DNA from: a candidate division FCPU426 bacterium
GTDB taxonomy: Bacteria > Oederibacteriota > Muellerivitia > Muellerivitales > Muellerivitaceae
Reading direction: 5' to 3'
NCBI GenBank assembly: GCA_030041545.1
Contig: JASHNQ010000017.1
Span: 1-33,241, forward strand
Length of the DNA stretch: 33,241 bases
The first letter of the stretch is position 1. Each line of letters opens with the position of its first letter. This document shows positions 1-6,316 of the stretch, piece after piece. The notes beneath the pieces were generated by a model. The model worked only from the letters and a program-made list of their open reading frames with translations. It was not told where the DNA came from and made no database searches. The translations under genes and the position numbers were made by a program.

Positions 1-135
1 GATTTCCCCACATATTTGAACCAGTGTCTGCTCACGGTCCTTTTGCCGGAATATCTTTTCCCGGTACTTCACTGGAAAAACAAAATGGTAGTGGATTTGA
101 TAGGCGTTGTGCGCCGATTTTCGGACCGTTCGCAT
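1..135 (-). CDS. tnpA: IS200/IS605-family (Y1, REP-associated-type) transposase, 5' part, cut by the window edge
   Basis: Only the first 45 codons are visible; the rest lies beyond base 1. The translation reads MRTVRKSAHNAYQ, then IHYHFVFPVKYREKIF. This is the hallmark N-terminus of the HUH/Y1 single-strand transposases, where a Y-H-(F/L)-V-(F/W)-x-x-K-Y-R segment forms the first beta strand. The HUH histidines and the catalytic tyrosine are out of view, so activity cannot be judged. The ATG at 135 has a GGAG just upstream, though the spacing is short. The reading frame stays open further upstream, into the hairpin at 162-181, but has no ATG there. A perfect palindrome about 27 bases upstream fits the subterminal hairpin this family uses as its DNA recognition structure. 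Whether it is an IS or a domesticated REP transposase cannot be told here. Confidence 0.8.
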   Translation of the reverse strand, partial: MRTVRKSAHNAYQIHYHFVFPVKYREKIFRQKDREQTLVQICGEI

Positions 136-161
136 CCACTCCAGGCTAACGGATAAGGTAA

Positions 162-181
162 CCTCGCGGCAAGCCGCGAGG
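162..181. repeat. Perfect palindrome, likely transposon-end or REP hairpin
   Basis: CCTCGCGGC, two bases AA, then GCCGCGAGG: a 9-bp perfect stem directly upstream of the IS200-like transposase start. Y1 transposases recognise such subterminal hairpins in single-stranded DNA. The flanking TTAATT on the transposase strand could hold a cleavage tetranucleotide, but the other end of the element is outside the window, so the boundaries are inferred. Confidence 0.6.
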
Positions 182-199
182 AATTAAGCTAGTTAAAGC

Positions 200-242
200 C
201 ATATATGACGCATTGACAAAAGAGTCATATATGACGTATTAT
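200..242 (+). promoter_or_regulatory. Sigma-70-like promoter overlapped by a direct and inverted repeat operator
   Basis: A consensus -35 TTGACA at 213-218 is followed after 18 bases by TATTAT at 237-242. The elements sit inside two near-identical 15-base copies of CATATATGACGYATT (200-214 and 226-240). ATATATGAC at 201-209 also forms an inverted repeat with GTCATATAT at 224-232. This layout is typical of a repressor-controlled promoter. It fires rightward, away from the transposase and toward the HTH gene pair starting at 686, with more than 400 bases of leader. The regulator and the exact transcript are inferred. Confidence 0.5.
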
Positions 243-310
243 TAAACCACGGCAGGGGGAAGGTTTGGTGACTTTATGCTTTGATAATCCCGACATCCTT
301 TAAATGGAGC

Positions 311-362
311 CCACGGGCGTAGCCCGTGGCCTGTCCTCCGTAGCTCAAAGAGCGAAGGAGGA
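311..362. repeat. Two stacked hairpins in a gene-free leader
   Basis: CCACGGGC-GTA-GCCCGTGG (311-329) is a perfect 8-bp stem with a 3-base loop. Immediately after, TCCTCC (334-339) pairs with GGAGGA (357-362) around an inner GCTC-AAA-GAGC stem, with a symmetric 3x3 internal loop. They lie about 60-110 bases downstream of the promoter at 200-242. No poly-T follows, so they are not typical intrinsic terminators. REP-type repeats or structured RNA are both possible. The whole 136-685 stretch has no convincing gene. Confidence 0.5.
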
Positions 363-416
363 TACCAGGGCGAAGGCGGATGGATAGGGCAATCATCGAA
401 GATTTGAATTGAAAAT

Positions 417-600
417 ACCGAAGTCCGCAAAGGAACGGAGCAACCCTTTAAGGCGCTGATAGCCGGATCACTTGGGTTTTCCAAAATCTAAATGGCGCAA
501 AGCGTAAAACGCCTGACGGCCTGGATCACTTGGTAACCCGAAATCCTCAATGGTTAGAGGCGGCTTTAAAGAGACTCGACGGCCTGGACCATCGGTTGAC
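417..600. repeat. Decayed ~60-bp tandem repeat, about three units
   Basis: GGATCACTTGG occurs at 465-475 and 523-533, and a weaker form GGACCATCGG at 586-595. A linked CCGAARTCCKCAAWGG-like block recurs near 417, 479 and 536. Read on the minus strand, the units encode a ~20-residue pattern (DFGLPSDPGRQA, DFGKPSDPAISA), but the frame breaks near 470-484. It is therefore either a remnant of a repeat-protein gene or a noncoding repeat. No start, stop or neighbour supports a live gene. Confidence 0.4.
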
Positions 601-685
601 TTGAGAAATAGATAATGAAAACAACTAGACAGACCAAGAACTTTGAAACCCAAACCCGGCTGAATCCGCTTGAGGAGTTTAAAAA

Positions 686-991
686 ATGGAGTATAAGCCG
701 TCAAAATTCATTGATGAATTTTGTGATAGCGTCATGGACGCCAAAGAGTGGGAAGCATATAGGATTCTGTATAAGAAGTTTTTGAAGGAAGAGGACCAAA
801 GCGGCCAATTTAAGGCCCTGATAACGGGCGAAAAAAGGACGCTTAAAATCGAATTCTACATGTCAAAGAAGTTGGGCTTTCTCTTTGCACTGATAGGATA
901 CATTAGCCGCCCAGGGGAGCCGAGAAAAGCGGTGGCAGACGCACTAAAAGAGCAGTTGGAATTAATAAAGGAATTGGAGGAATCACCATGA
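686..991 (+). CDS. Small protein upstream of an HTH regulator; putative HigB/Gp49-like toxin
   Basis: A 101-residue basic protein with GAGGAG 8 bases before the ATG. It overlaps the next gene by ATGA, so the two are translationally coupled. The order (small unknown protein first, Xre-type HTH second) is that of HigBA toxin-antitoxin modules. The second half, with a beta-rich LKIEFYMSKKLGFLFALIGY segment and then a helix of K/A/E residues, can be laid over the C-terminal part of Gp49/RelE-fold toxins. The usual arginine- and lysine-rich active-site pattern (for example a GFxKKxxKTP motif) is replaced by GYISRPGEPRKA. Toxin assignment therefore rests on context and a weak fold resemblance. The gene is more AT-rich than the chromosomal genes to its right, suggesting acquisition. 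Confidence 0.7.
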   Translation: MEYKPSKFIDEFCDSVMDAKEWEAYRILYKKFLKEEDQSGQFKALITGEKRTLKIEFYMSKKLGFLFALIGYISRPGEPRKAVADALKEQLELIKELEESP

Positions 992-1320
992 AGACCTTGG
1001 TGAATAAAAAGAAGTTTGGCGACCTTTTTCTTAGCGAGAAAGAACACATTGAAAACATCAAAAAGAAGAGGCCGGAGCTATTCAAGTTAATTGAAAACCC
1101 GACGCCAAAAGCACGTCTGGCGACAAATATTTATATCCTGCGTACCTCTAAGAAGATTACACAAAAGGATATTGCTGATAAAGCGCATATCGGCTTAAAA
1201 ACTTTTCAGCGTATTGAAACAGCACAACCGGATTCGAATCCGACACAAGATGTAATTGAAGGACTTGCCAAAGCTCTAAAAGTTGATATTCAAGAGCTTT
1301 ATAAACATGTAGAGATTTAA
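988..1320 (+). CDS. Xre-family HTH protein, probable antitoxin/autorepressor
   Basis: 110 residues with a classic helix-turn-helix of the Cro/C1 type at about residues 46-106: ITQKDIADKAHIGLKTFQRI, then LAKALKVDIQELYK. About 40 charged residues precede the HTH. The start overlaps the stop of the preceding gene (ATGA), and a strong terminator follows about 70 bases after the stop, so this is the last gene of a two-gene unit. In HigBA-type modules such a protein neutralises the toxin and represses its own promoter. The repeat-overlapped promoter at 200-242 is a candidate operator, but it is far upstream. It could also be a stand-alone phage-type regulator. HTH assignment is certain; the antitoxin role is inferred. 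Confidence 0.85.
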   Translation: MKTLVNKKKFGDLFLSEKEHIENIKKKRPELFKLIENPTPKARLATNIYILRTSKKITQKDIADKAHIGLKTFQRIETAQPDSNPTQDVIEGLAKALKVDIQELYKHVEI

Positions 1321-1390
1321 AATATTTATTCTTGGGATGGGGAAGTGAAAAAGGGCTGAAATTTGATTGTAGAAAAAGTAGCTGAAATTG

Positions 1391-1434
1391 AACCCCGTGA
1401 AGACAGAGTAATGTTTTCACGGGGTTTTTATTTT
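1391..1434 (+). terminator. Rho-independent terminator of the HTH gene pair
   Basis: AACCCCGTGAA (1391-1401) pairs perfectly with TTCACGGGGTT (1416-1426), 11 bp around a 14-base loop, followed directly by TTTATTTT. This is the clearest intrinsic terminator in the window. Confidence 0.88.
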
Positions 1435-1587
1435 CGGCTGATCCATCGGAAACAGTCATTTGTTGGACCAAGGCCAGCCAGAGCGCCTTTTCTACTAGGT
1501 CCGGCCCACCCCCTTTAAGGGTTTTGGGGTATTCCGGTCGGTCAACCGAAATAGGGCTTTCTCGCTGATGAGCCAGTTGGTTCCCAC

Positions 1588-1769
1588 TTTTTTGAGACTC
1601 TCAAAATCCATGCCCCGGGAGGCCGGGCTATCCCCCTGGCTTTTTGAGACTCTCAAAAACCGGTTCTTGGGAGGGGACTGGGTTATACGCCGTTTTTGGG
1701 GGATTCTCAAAATCCATGCCCCAGGAGGCCGGGCTACCCCTGGCTTTTTGAGACTCTCAAAAAGCCAGG
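1588..1769. repeat. Clustered palindromic repeats with a duplicated ~60-bp unit
   Basis: The palindrome TTTTGAGACTCTCAAAA occurs three times (within 1588-1606, 1641-1659 and 1745-1763), plus a half copy at 1701-1715. A ~60-bp unit is directly repeated at 1599-1659 and 1705-1763 with one substitution and two single-base indels. The last palindrome extends to a perfect 15-bp stem around a single C (1739-1769). No gene is evident from 1321 to 1949; these repeats, the terminator and the hairpin at 1809-1853 fill it. Function unknown; a REP or mobile-repeat cluster is the simplest reading. Confidence 0.65.
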
Positions 1770-1808
1770 TGGTGTATCAGTTTCATTTCAGCACCAACAT
1801 CTAGACAC

Positions 1809-1853
1809 CCCTCAACCTGCCCTCTCCCTTGAGGGGAGAAGGCGGGGTGAGGG
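1809..1853. repeat. REP-like long hairpin
   Basis: An imperfect palindrome: CCCTCA pairs with TGAGGG at the ends and CCTCTCCC pairs with GGGGAGA-type bases around a TTGA loop. C-rich/G-rich inverted repeats of this look are dispersed in many bacterial genomes. It sits downstream of gcvP (about 100 bases past the stop), where it could also stabilise or end the transcript. No T-tract follows on either strand. Confidence 0.45.
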
Positions 1854-1949
1854 TGAAGCTGGATTGGTTCATTCAAACTCAGACACTACCGGAAGCCGGT
1901 CTCCATTGAGGGGGGAGGATCCGCGGAGGTTTTGTTAGGGTCCCTAAAC

Positions 1950-4676
1950 CTATTTTTTGACGAGCTTGGGTTCCTTGACGGCCTTCACTTCATCCAGCCG
2001 GGATACGGGCGTGGTGTAGGGGGCGTTCTTGAAGACGTCCGGGTTGGTTTCCATCTCGGTCCTGATCTTCACCATGGCGTCCACGAACTCGTCGAGGGTC
2101 TTCCTGGTCTCGGTTTCCGTGGGCTCCACCATGATGGACTCGGGCACCACCAGCGGGAAATAAATGGTGGGCGGGTGGTAGTTGAAGTCGATGAGGCGCT
2201 TGGCGATATCCAGCGCCGAGATGCCGTATTTTTTCTTCAAGGGCTCGGCGGTCAGGACGAACTCGTGCTTGCAGACGCGGTCGTAGGCCACCGGGTAGTG
2301 GTTCTTGAGGCGCGCCAAAAGGTAATTGGCGTTCAAGGTGGCGACGCGGCCCACCCGCTCCAGGCCCTCCTTGCCGTTCCTCTTGCAATAAGCCAAAGCC
2401 CTCAACAGCACCCCGAAATTGCCCACGTTGCCCTTCATGCGCCCGATGGACTGGGGTGATCCCCCCTTCAGGTAATACCGGTTCCCCTCCTTGCCGACAC
2501 GGGGTTCAGGTAAATAAGGCTCCAGCGCCTTCGTGCAGCCCACCGGCCCCGATCCCGGACCTCCACCCCCATGCGGCGTGGAAAAGGTCTTGTGAAGGTT
2601 CAAGTGCACCAGGTCGAACCCCATGTCCGCGGGCCGGCAAATGCCAACGATGGCGTTCATGTTGGCGCCGTCGTAGTAAAGAAGCCCGCCCGCCTCGTGC
2701 ACCAATTGGGCGACTTCCAGAATATGTTCCTCGAAAAGGCCCAGGGTGCTGGGGTTGGTGAGCATCAAAACCGCCGTGTCCTTCCCCAGTTTGGCCCTCA
2801 AGGCCTCCAGGTCCATGTTGCCCCGGCTGTCCGTGGGGATGGAGACGGTCTTCCAGCCGGCCATGGTGGCCGAGGCCGGGTTGGTGCCGTGGGCCGAGTC
2901 CGGCACGATCACGTTGACGCGCTGGTGCTCGCCTTTGTCGGCGAAGTAGCGCTTGGCCATCAAAAGGGCCGTCAGTTCACCGTGGGCCCCGGCGGCGGGC
3001 TGTAACGTAAGCGCATGGCAGCCGGTGATTTCCTTGAGCCAGGTCTCCAGGTCGAACATGACCTGGAGCGCCCCTTGCGCCTCGTCCTCGCGCTGGGCCG
3101 GGTGCAGGTTGGCCCAGGCGTCGGCGAAGGCGATTTCCTCGTGCACCTTGGGGTTGTATTTCATGGTGCAGGAGCCCAGCGGGTAGAACCCGTTGTCGAT
3201 GCAGAAATTCTTGCGGGCCAGCTCGGTGTAGTAGCGCACCAGGTCCACTTCCGGATGGGCCTCGATCTTGGCTGGCGGCCGGACCGCCACCCATGAGGGA
3301 AGCTGGGTCGGTTTCTGGTGAACTTTTTCCACATGGCCCTTGGTGGAGAACTCCTCGCAGGCCGAGATGAAGGATTCCATGTCGTCCAGGCTGGTCAGCT
3401 CGGTGCAGGCCACCAGCGCGCAGTCCTTGAACTCCGGGTAGTCGGCGGAAAGGTCGTAGGGCGCCACCAGGCCCCATTCGGCCAGGAAATCCGCGAACCC
3501 CGGGGAGGGGGGCCGCACCACGAACTCGTTGGAGTAGCGGGCGGTTTCCACCTTGAACCCGGGGATCTTTTGGATTTCGGTGGCGAGGACGTGGGCCGAG
3601 GCCGCGCCGTCCTTGGCCGCCTGCTGGGCCCCGGCCCCGCCCTTGAAGTAAAGCCAGGCCGAGGCGAAGTTGGCCATGAGCGACTGGGTGGTGCAGACGT
3701 TGGAGGCCGCCCTTTCGCGGCGGATATGCTGCTCGCGGGCCTGGAAGGTGAGAACGCAGGCGGCCTTGCCGTTGCGGTCGACCGTCTCGCCCACGATGCG
3801 GCCCGGCATCTGGCGGATGTCCCCGAAACGGGCGGTGAGGAACCCCGCGTGGGGCCCGCCGAAGGAAAGGATGTTGCCGAAGGACTGGGCGGACCCCGCG
3901 CACACGTCCGCGCCCAGGGACCCGGGCGAGGGGAGGAGCGCCAGGTTCATGGCCTCGGCCACGGCCACCACCAGGTAGGAATTTTTTTCCTTGCAGATCT
4001 TGGAAATGGCCGCCAAGTCCTCGATGGTGCCCAGGAAATTGGGGTACTGGACCACCACCACCGAATTGGGCCAAAGGTCGGCCTTGAGCTGGTCCAGGTC
4101 GGTTTCCGTGCCCTTGAGCCCGATCTCGCGGATCTGATGGCCTTGGGGATTCAGGTAGGTCTGGATGGTCTGGCGGTACTCGGGATGCGCGCCCCGGGAG
4201 ACGTAGACGAAGGCCCCGGATTTTTTGATCCTCAAGGCCAGGAGCACGGCCTCGGCCACGGCCGAGGCCCCGTCGTAAAGCGAGGCGTTGGAAACCTCCA
4301 GGCCGGTCAACTCCACCATGTAGGTCTGGAAGTCAAAGAGGACTTGGAGCGTGCCTTGGGCGATCTCGGGCTGGTAGGGCGTGTAGGAGGTGAGGAACTC
4401 GGGCCGGGTCACCACCGCCTTCACGGCGGCCGGAACCTCGTGCCAGTAAAGGCCAGCCCCCAGGAAGCAGGGCCGGTCGGAGACGGGCTGGTTGTTCTTG
4501 CCGATCATGGAAAACCAGCGCTTGAGCTCGGGTTCGGTGAGGCTGTGGGGAAGGTTGAGGCCGTTCTTGAGGAGGACCGGGGCGGGCACGTCGGCGAAGA
4601 GGTCGTCGAGTTTGGAAACGCCGATGGTCGCCAACATGGCTTTTTCATCAGCTTCGGTTATGGGTATGTACGCCAA
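1950..4676 (-). CDS. gcvP: Glycine dehydrogenase (decarboxylating), GcvPA-GcvPB type fused in one chain
   Basis: P-protein of the glycine cleavage system: PLP-dependent decarboxylation of glycine, transferring aminomethyl to the lipoyl arm of GcvH. Residues 1 to about 440 match the GcvPA subunit (YIPITEADEKAML, IGVSKLDDLF, LTSYTPYQPEIAQGTLQ). The rest matches GcvPB (NFCIDNGFYPLGSCTMKYNP, DSAHGTNPASA). The PLP lysine lies in LNLHKTFSTPHGGGGPGSGP (about residue 696). At 908 residues it is close to the sum of the two split subunits rather than to the ~950 of the classical chain. I chose the TTG at 4676: GGGAG lies 5 bases upstream and the resulting start (M)AYIPITEADEK matches GcvPA N-termini. 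A TTG at 4688 is also in frame. gcvH is 109 bases upstream; gcvT is absent. Cytoplasmic. Confidence 0.96.
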   Translation of the reverse strand: MAYIPITEADEKAMLATIGVSKLDDLFADVPAPVLLKNGLNLPHSLTEPELKRWFSMIGKNNQPVSDRPCFLGAGLYWHEVPAAVKAVVTRPEFLTSYTPYQPEIAQGTLQVLFDFQTYMVELTGLEVSNASLYDGASAVAEAVLLALRIKKSGAFVYVSRGAHPEYRQTIQTYLNPQGHQIREIGLKGTETDLDQLKADLWPNSVVVVQYPNFLGTIEDLAAISKICKEKNSYLVVAVAEAMNLALLPSPGSLGADVCAGSAQSFGNILSFGGPHAGFLTARFGDIRQMPGRIVGETVDRNGKAACVLTFQAREQHIRRERAASNVCTTQSLMANFASAWLYFKGGAGAQQAAKDGAASAHVLATEIQKIPGFKVETARYSNEFVVRPPSPGFADFLAEWGLVAPYDLSADYPEFKDCALVACTELTSLDDMESFISACEEFSTKGHVEKVHQKPTQLPSWVAVRPPAKIEAHPEVDLVRYYTELARKNFCIDNGFYPLGSCTMKYNPKVHEEIAFADAWANLHPAQREDEAQGALQVMFDLETWLKEITGCHALTLQPAAGAHGELTALLMAKRYFADKGEHQRVNVIVPDSAHGTNPASATMAGWKTVSIPTDSRGNMDLEALRAKLGKDTAVLMLTNPSTLGLFEEHILEVAQLVHEAGGLLYYDGANMNAIVGICRPADMGFDLVHLNLHKTFSTPHGGGGPGSGPVGCTKALEPYLPEPRVGKEGNRYYLKGGSPQSIGRMKGNVGNFGVLLRALAYCKRNGKEGLERVGRVATLNANYLLARLKNHYPVAYDRVCKHEFVLTAEPLKKKYGISALDIAKRLIDFNYHPPTIYFPLVVPESIMVEPTETETRKTLDEFVDAMVKIRTEMETNPDVFKNAPYTTPVSRLDEVKAVKEPKLVKK

Positions 4677-4718
4677 ATTGTCTCCCAATTTTGAATTCTT
4701 AATTTTTAATTATGGCGG

Positions 4719-4735
4719 TTTCCCCTTCGGGGAAG
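4719..4735 (-). other. Small hairpin between gcvH and gcvP
   Basis: TTCCCC (4720-4725) and GGGGAA (4729-4734) form a tight stem in the 109-base gcvH-gcvP spacer. A second short inverted repeat, GCTCA-GTT-TGAGC, lies at 4771-4783. With no T-tract on the minus strand, a processing or stability element is more likely than a terminator. Function is not shown by the sequence. Confidence 0.3.
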
Positions 4736-4785
4736 CTTCCATCATTTAAAATTCGGCCCAAAAAGGTATCGCTCAGTTTGAGCCG

Positions 4786-5154
4786 TCAATGGGCCTCAAT
4801 GGTCTTCAAGTACTCTTGCTCCGTCAGGTATTCGTCCAGGGCCTTGGGGTTGTCGAGCTGCACGATGGCGATCCAGCCCGCGCCTTCCGGGTCCTGGTTG
4901 ACGAGGCCCGCCTGGTCCTTGAGCTTGGCGTTGACCTCCACCACCGTACCCGCCGGCGAATAGGCGTCGGCCACGGCCTTCACCGATTCGAGCACGCAGA
5001 GGCTCTGCTTGTCCGCCAGTTTCTTGCCCACCTCGGGTAGTTCCACGAAGACCACGTCGGAAAGCTCGTGGGCCGCGTGCTTGGAGATGCCGATCTTGAC
5101 CTTGCCGCCGCCCAGGTCCTCGTACCATTCGTGGGTCTTGGCGAACTTGCGCAT
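4786..5154 (-). CDS. gcvH: Glycine cleavage system H protein
   Basis: 122 residues, the normal size for lipoyl carrier H-protein (about 125-130). It carries the aminomethyl group between the P, T and L proteins. Family landmarks are visible: AKTHEWYE at the start, GISKHAAHELSDVVFVELPE, and the lipoylation loop CVLESVKAVADAYSPAGT with Lys59 as the modified residue. NQDPEGAGWIAIVQL follows. AGGAG sits 6 bases before the ATG. It lies 99 bases downstream of the AraC-type gene and upstream of gcvP on the same strand, so H and P are probably cotranscribed. A modest promoter can be drawn in the gap (5209-5236). gcvT and a dedicated lpd must be elsewhere. Confidence 0.97.
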   Translation of the reverse strand: MRKFAKTHEWYEDLGGGKVKIGISKHAAHELSDVVFVELPEVGKKLADKQSLCVLESVKAVADAYSPAGTVVEVNAKLKDQAGLVNQDPEGAGWIAIVQLDNPKALDEYLTEQEYLKTIEAH

Positions 5155-5208
5155 GGCGGCTCCTGGGAAAAATGGACGGAAAGGTGTGGAGGGGTGTGGA
5201 ACGGGATG

Positions 5209-5236
5209 AATATATCAAAAAGAAGGAACTTTTCCA
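5209..5236 (-). promoter_or_regulatory. Possible gcvH promoter
   Basis: On the minus strand, TGGAAA (5236-5231) and TATATT (5214-5209) are separated by 16 bases, with the start codon about 55 bases further on. The -10 is good, the -35 matches 4 of 6 consensus bases. Found by eye only. Confidence 0.3.
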
Positions 5237-5253
5237 GTTTTATCCACTGCGTA

Positions 5254-6255
5254 TTACTTGAGCCGCACGCGGTACTTCTTCGGCAGCAACCGGAAGGAAA
5301 GAGCCGGGGGCCCTAGCAGGCTGTTCACGCGGATACGTTGGAATTGATAATTCCGGAAGATGGGGGAAGTGGGCCGGAACCAATTCTTTTTCTTGAACCC
5401 CTCCCGGTAAGACTGGGGCGGCACGCCGTAAACTTCCTTGAACACCCTCGAAAAATGGAAGGGATTCTCGAACCCGATCCGGTTCGCCACTTCCTTGATC
5501 GTCAGTTGGCTTCTCTCCAGCAGGCCCCCCCCATATTCCACTTTCAACAGCCGAGCGCATTCCATGGGGCCTATCCGCAGGTCCTTTTTAAACAGGCGGC
5601 ACAGGTTTTGGGGGGACATGAAAGCCGCGCGGGCCATGTCGGCCAATTTAATCTTCCGCAAAGGCTGATCCCGCACCTTATCCCTCAACCAATAAAGCGC
5701 CCTCTCCACCCCGTCTGAAAGGCCCGGTTCGACCTCCAGTCCGGCCGGTTCCGGGTTTCCGGCATAAAGGTAATACCTCAGCATCAGTTCCACCGTGGGG
5801 CCCAAAACCGGCTGATATTGCCCGCGGCTCAAGGGGGAAAAAGCGAGGACTTGGCGGAACAAATGGAAAAAAAGGTTCTCCGGCGGCAGGCGCCGGTAAA
5901 GGGGCCACCGGTAAGGCGAAGGGGGAGGCCACCCCTTGGGCGGGTCGCCCAGGTGGAAATGGATGAAGGAATGGATCGACCGCTCCGTCCGGGAATAGCG
6001 GTAGGAATCGGTCACGGCCGGGGGCACTAAGAACACCGTGTCCGGCGAGGCCTTGACCGTCCGGGAACCGATTTGGGCGGTCATGGTTCCCGACCTCATC
6101 CAAATAAATTCGTGGCTCCATTGCCGGCGCGGACCGAAGGTCTTGCCGGGAGGTTCGACATTGGTGCCGGCCGCGACGACCGTTACCCGCGGGGAGGATG
6201 GAAAATTCGGTTTTTTAATTATAGATATTCCTTTGATAATTTCAGATATGTCCAT
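5254..6255 (-). CDS. AraC/XylS-family transcriptional regulator
   Basis: 333 residues. The N-terminal half looks like the cupin-type sensor of AraC proteins: WSHEFIWMRSGTMTAQIGSR, then PDTVFLVPPAVTDSY and a SFIHFHLG strand. The C-terminal half has the two helix-turn-helix units: LADMARAAFMSPQNLCRLFK at about 206-225, and LTIKEVANRIGFENPFHFSR followed by VFKEVYGVPPQSYRE. The signature GFENPFHFSRVFKEVYGVPP is very close to the family consensus. About 40 extra basic residues follow the usual end. The effector is unknown. It is divergent from the aspartic-protease-like cluster beginning at 6317 and upstream of gcvH in the same direction, so either could be its target. No clear ribosome site precedes the ATG at 6255. 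Confidence 0.93.
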   Translation of the reverse strand: MDISEIIKGISIIKKPNFPSSPRVTVVAAGTNVEPPGKTFGPRRQWSHEFIWMRSGTMTAQIGSRTVKASPDTVFLVPPAVTDSYRYSRTERSIHSFIHFHLGDPPKGWPPPSPYRWPLYRRLPPENLFFHLFRQVLAFSPLSRGQYQPVLGPTVELMLRYYLYAGNPEPAGLEVEPGLSDGVERALYWLRDKVRDQPLRKIKLADMARAAFMSPQNLCRLFKKDLRIGPMECARLLKVEYGGGLLERSQLTIKEVANRIGFENPFHFSRVFKEVYGVPPQSYREGFKKKNWFRPTSPIFRNYQFQRIRVNSLLGPPALSFRLLPKKYRVRLK

Positions 6256-6261
6256 TTTAAG
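6233..6261 (+). promoter_or_regulatory. Possible promoter for the paralogue operon, overlapping the araC start
   Basis: TTGATA (6233-6238) and TTTAAG (6256-6261) are 17 bases apart and fire rightward toward the gene at 6317. The elements lie across the start codon of the divergent araC-type gene, a layout that would couple the two. The -35 is good; the -10 matches 4 of 6 bases. Confidence 0.3.
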
Positions 6262-6316
6262 GGGGGAACGGCCATACTTCCCATCAAATCAGGAAAATTT
6301 CAAGCGGGGGTTTGCC

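Noticed and set aside
417-600. CRISPR array
   Set aside because: Units are degenerate along their whole length with no constant repeat/variable spacer pattern and no cas genes.
2571-3005. Small frames inside gcvP on the plus strand
   Set aside because: All lie within conserved gcvP sequence and have no independent support.
3318-4694. Long plus-strand frame (458 codons) opposite gcvP
   Set aside because: Antisense shadow of a strongly supported gene in GC-rich DNA; no family motif or ribosome site.
5155-5253. Glycine riboswitch upstream of gcvH
   Set aside because: The gap to the AraC-type gene is only 99 bases, too short for the tandem aptamer, and its conserved core motifs are absent.
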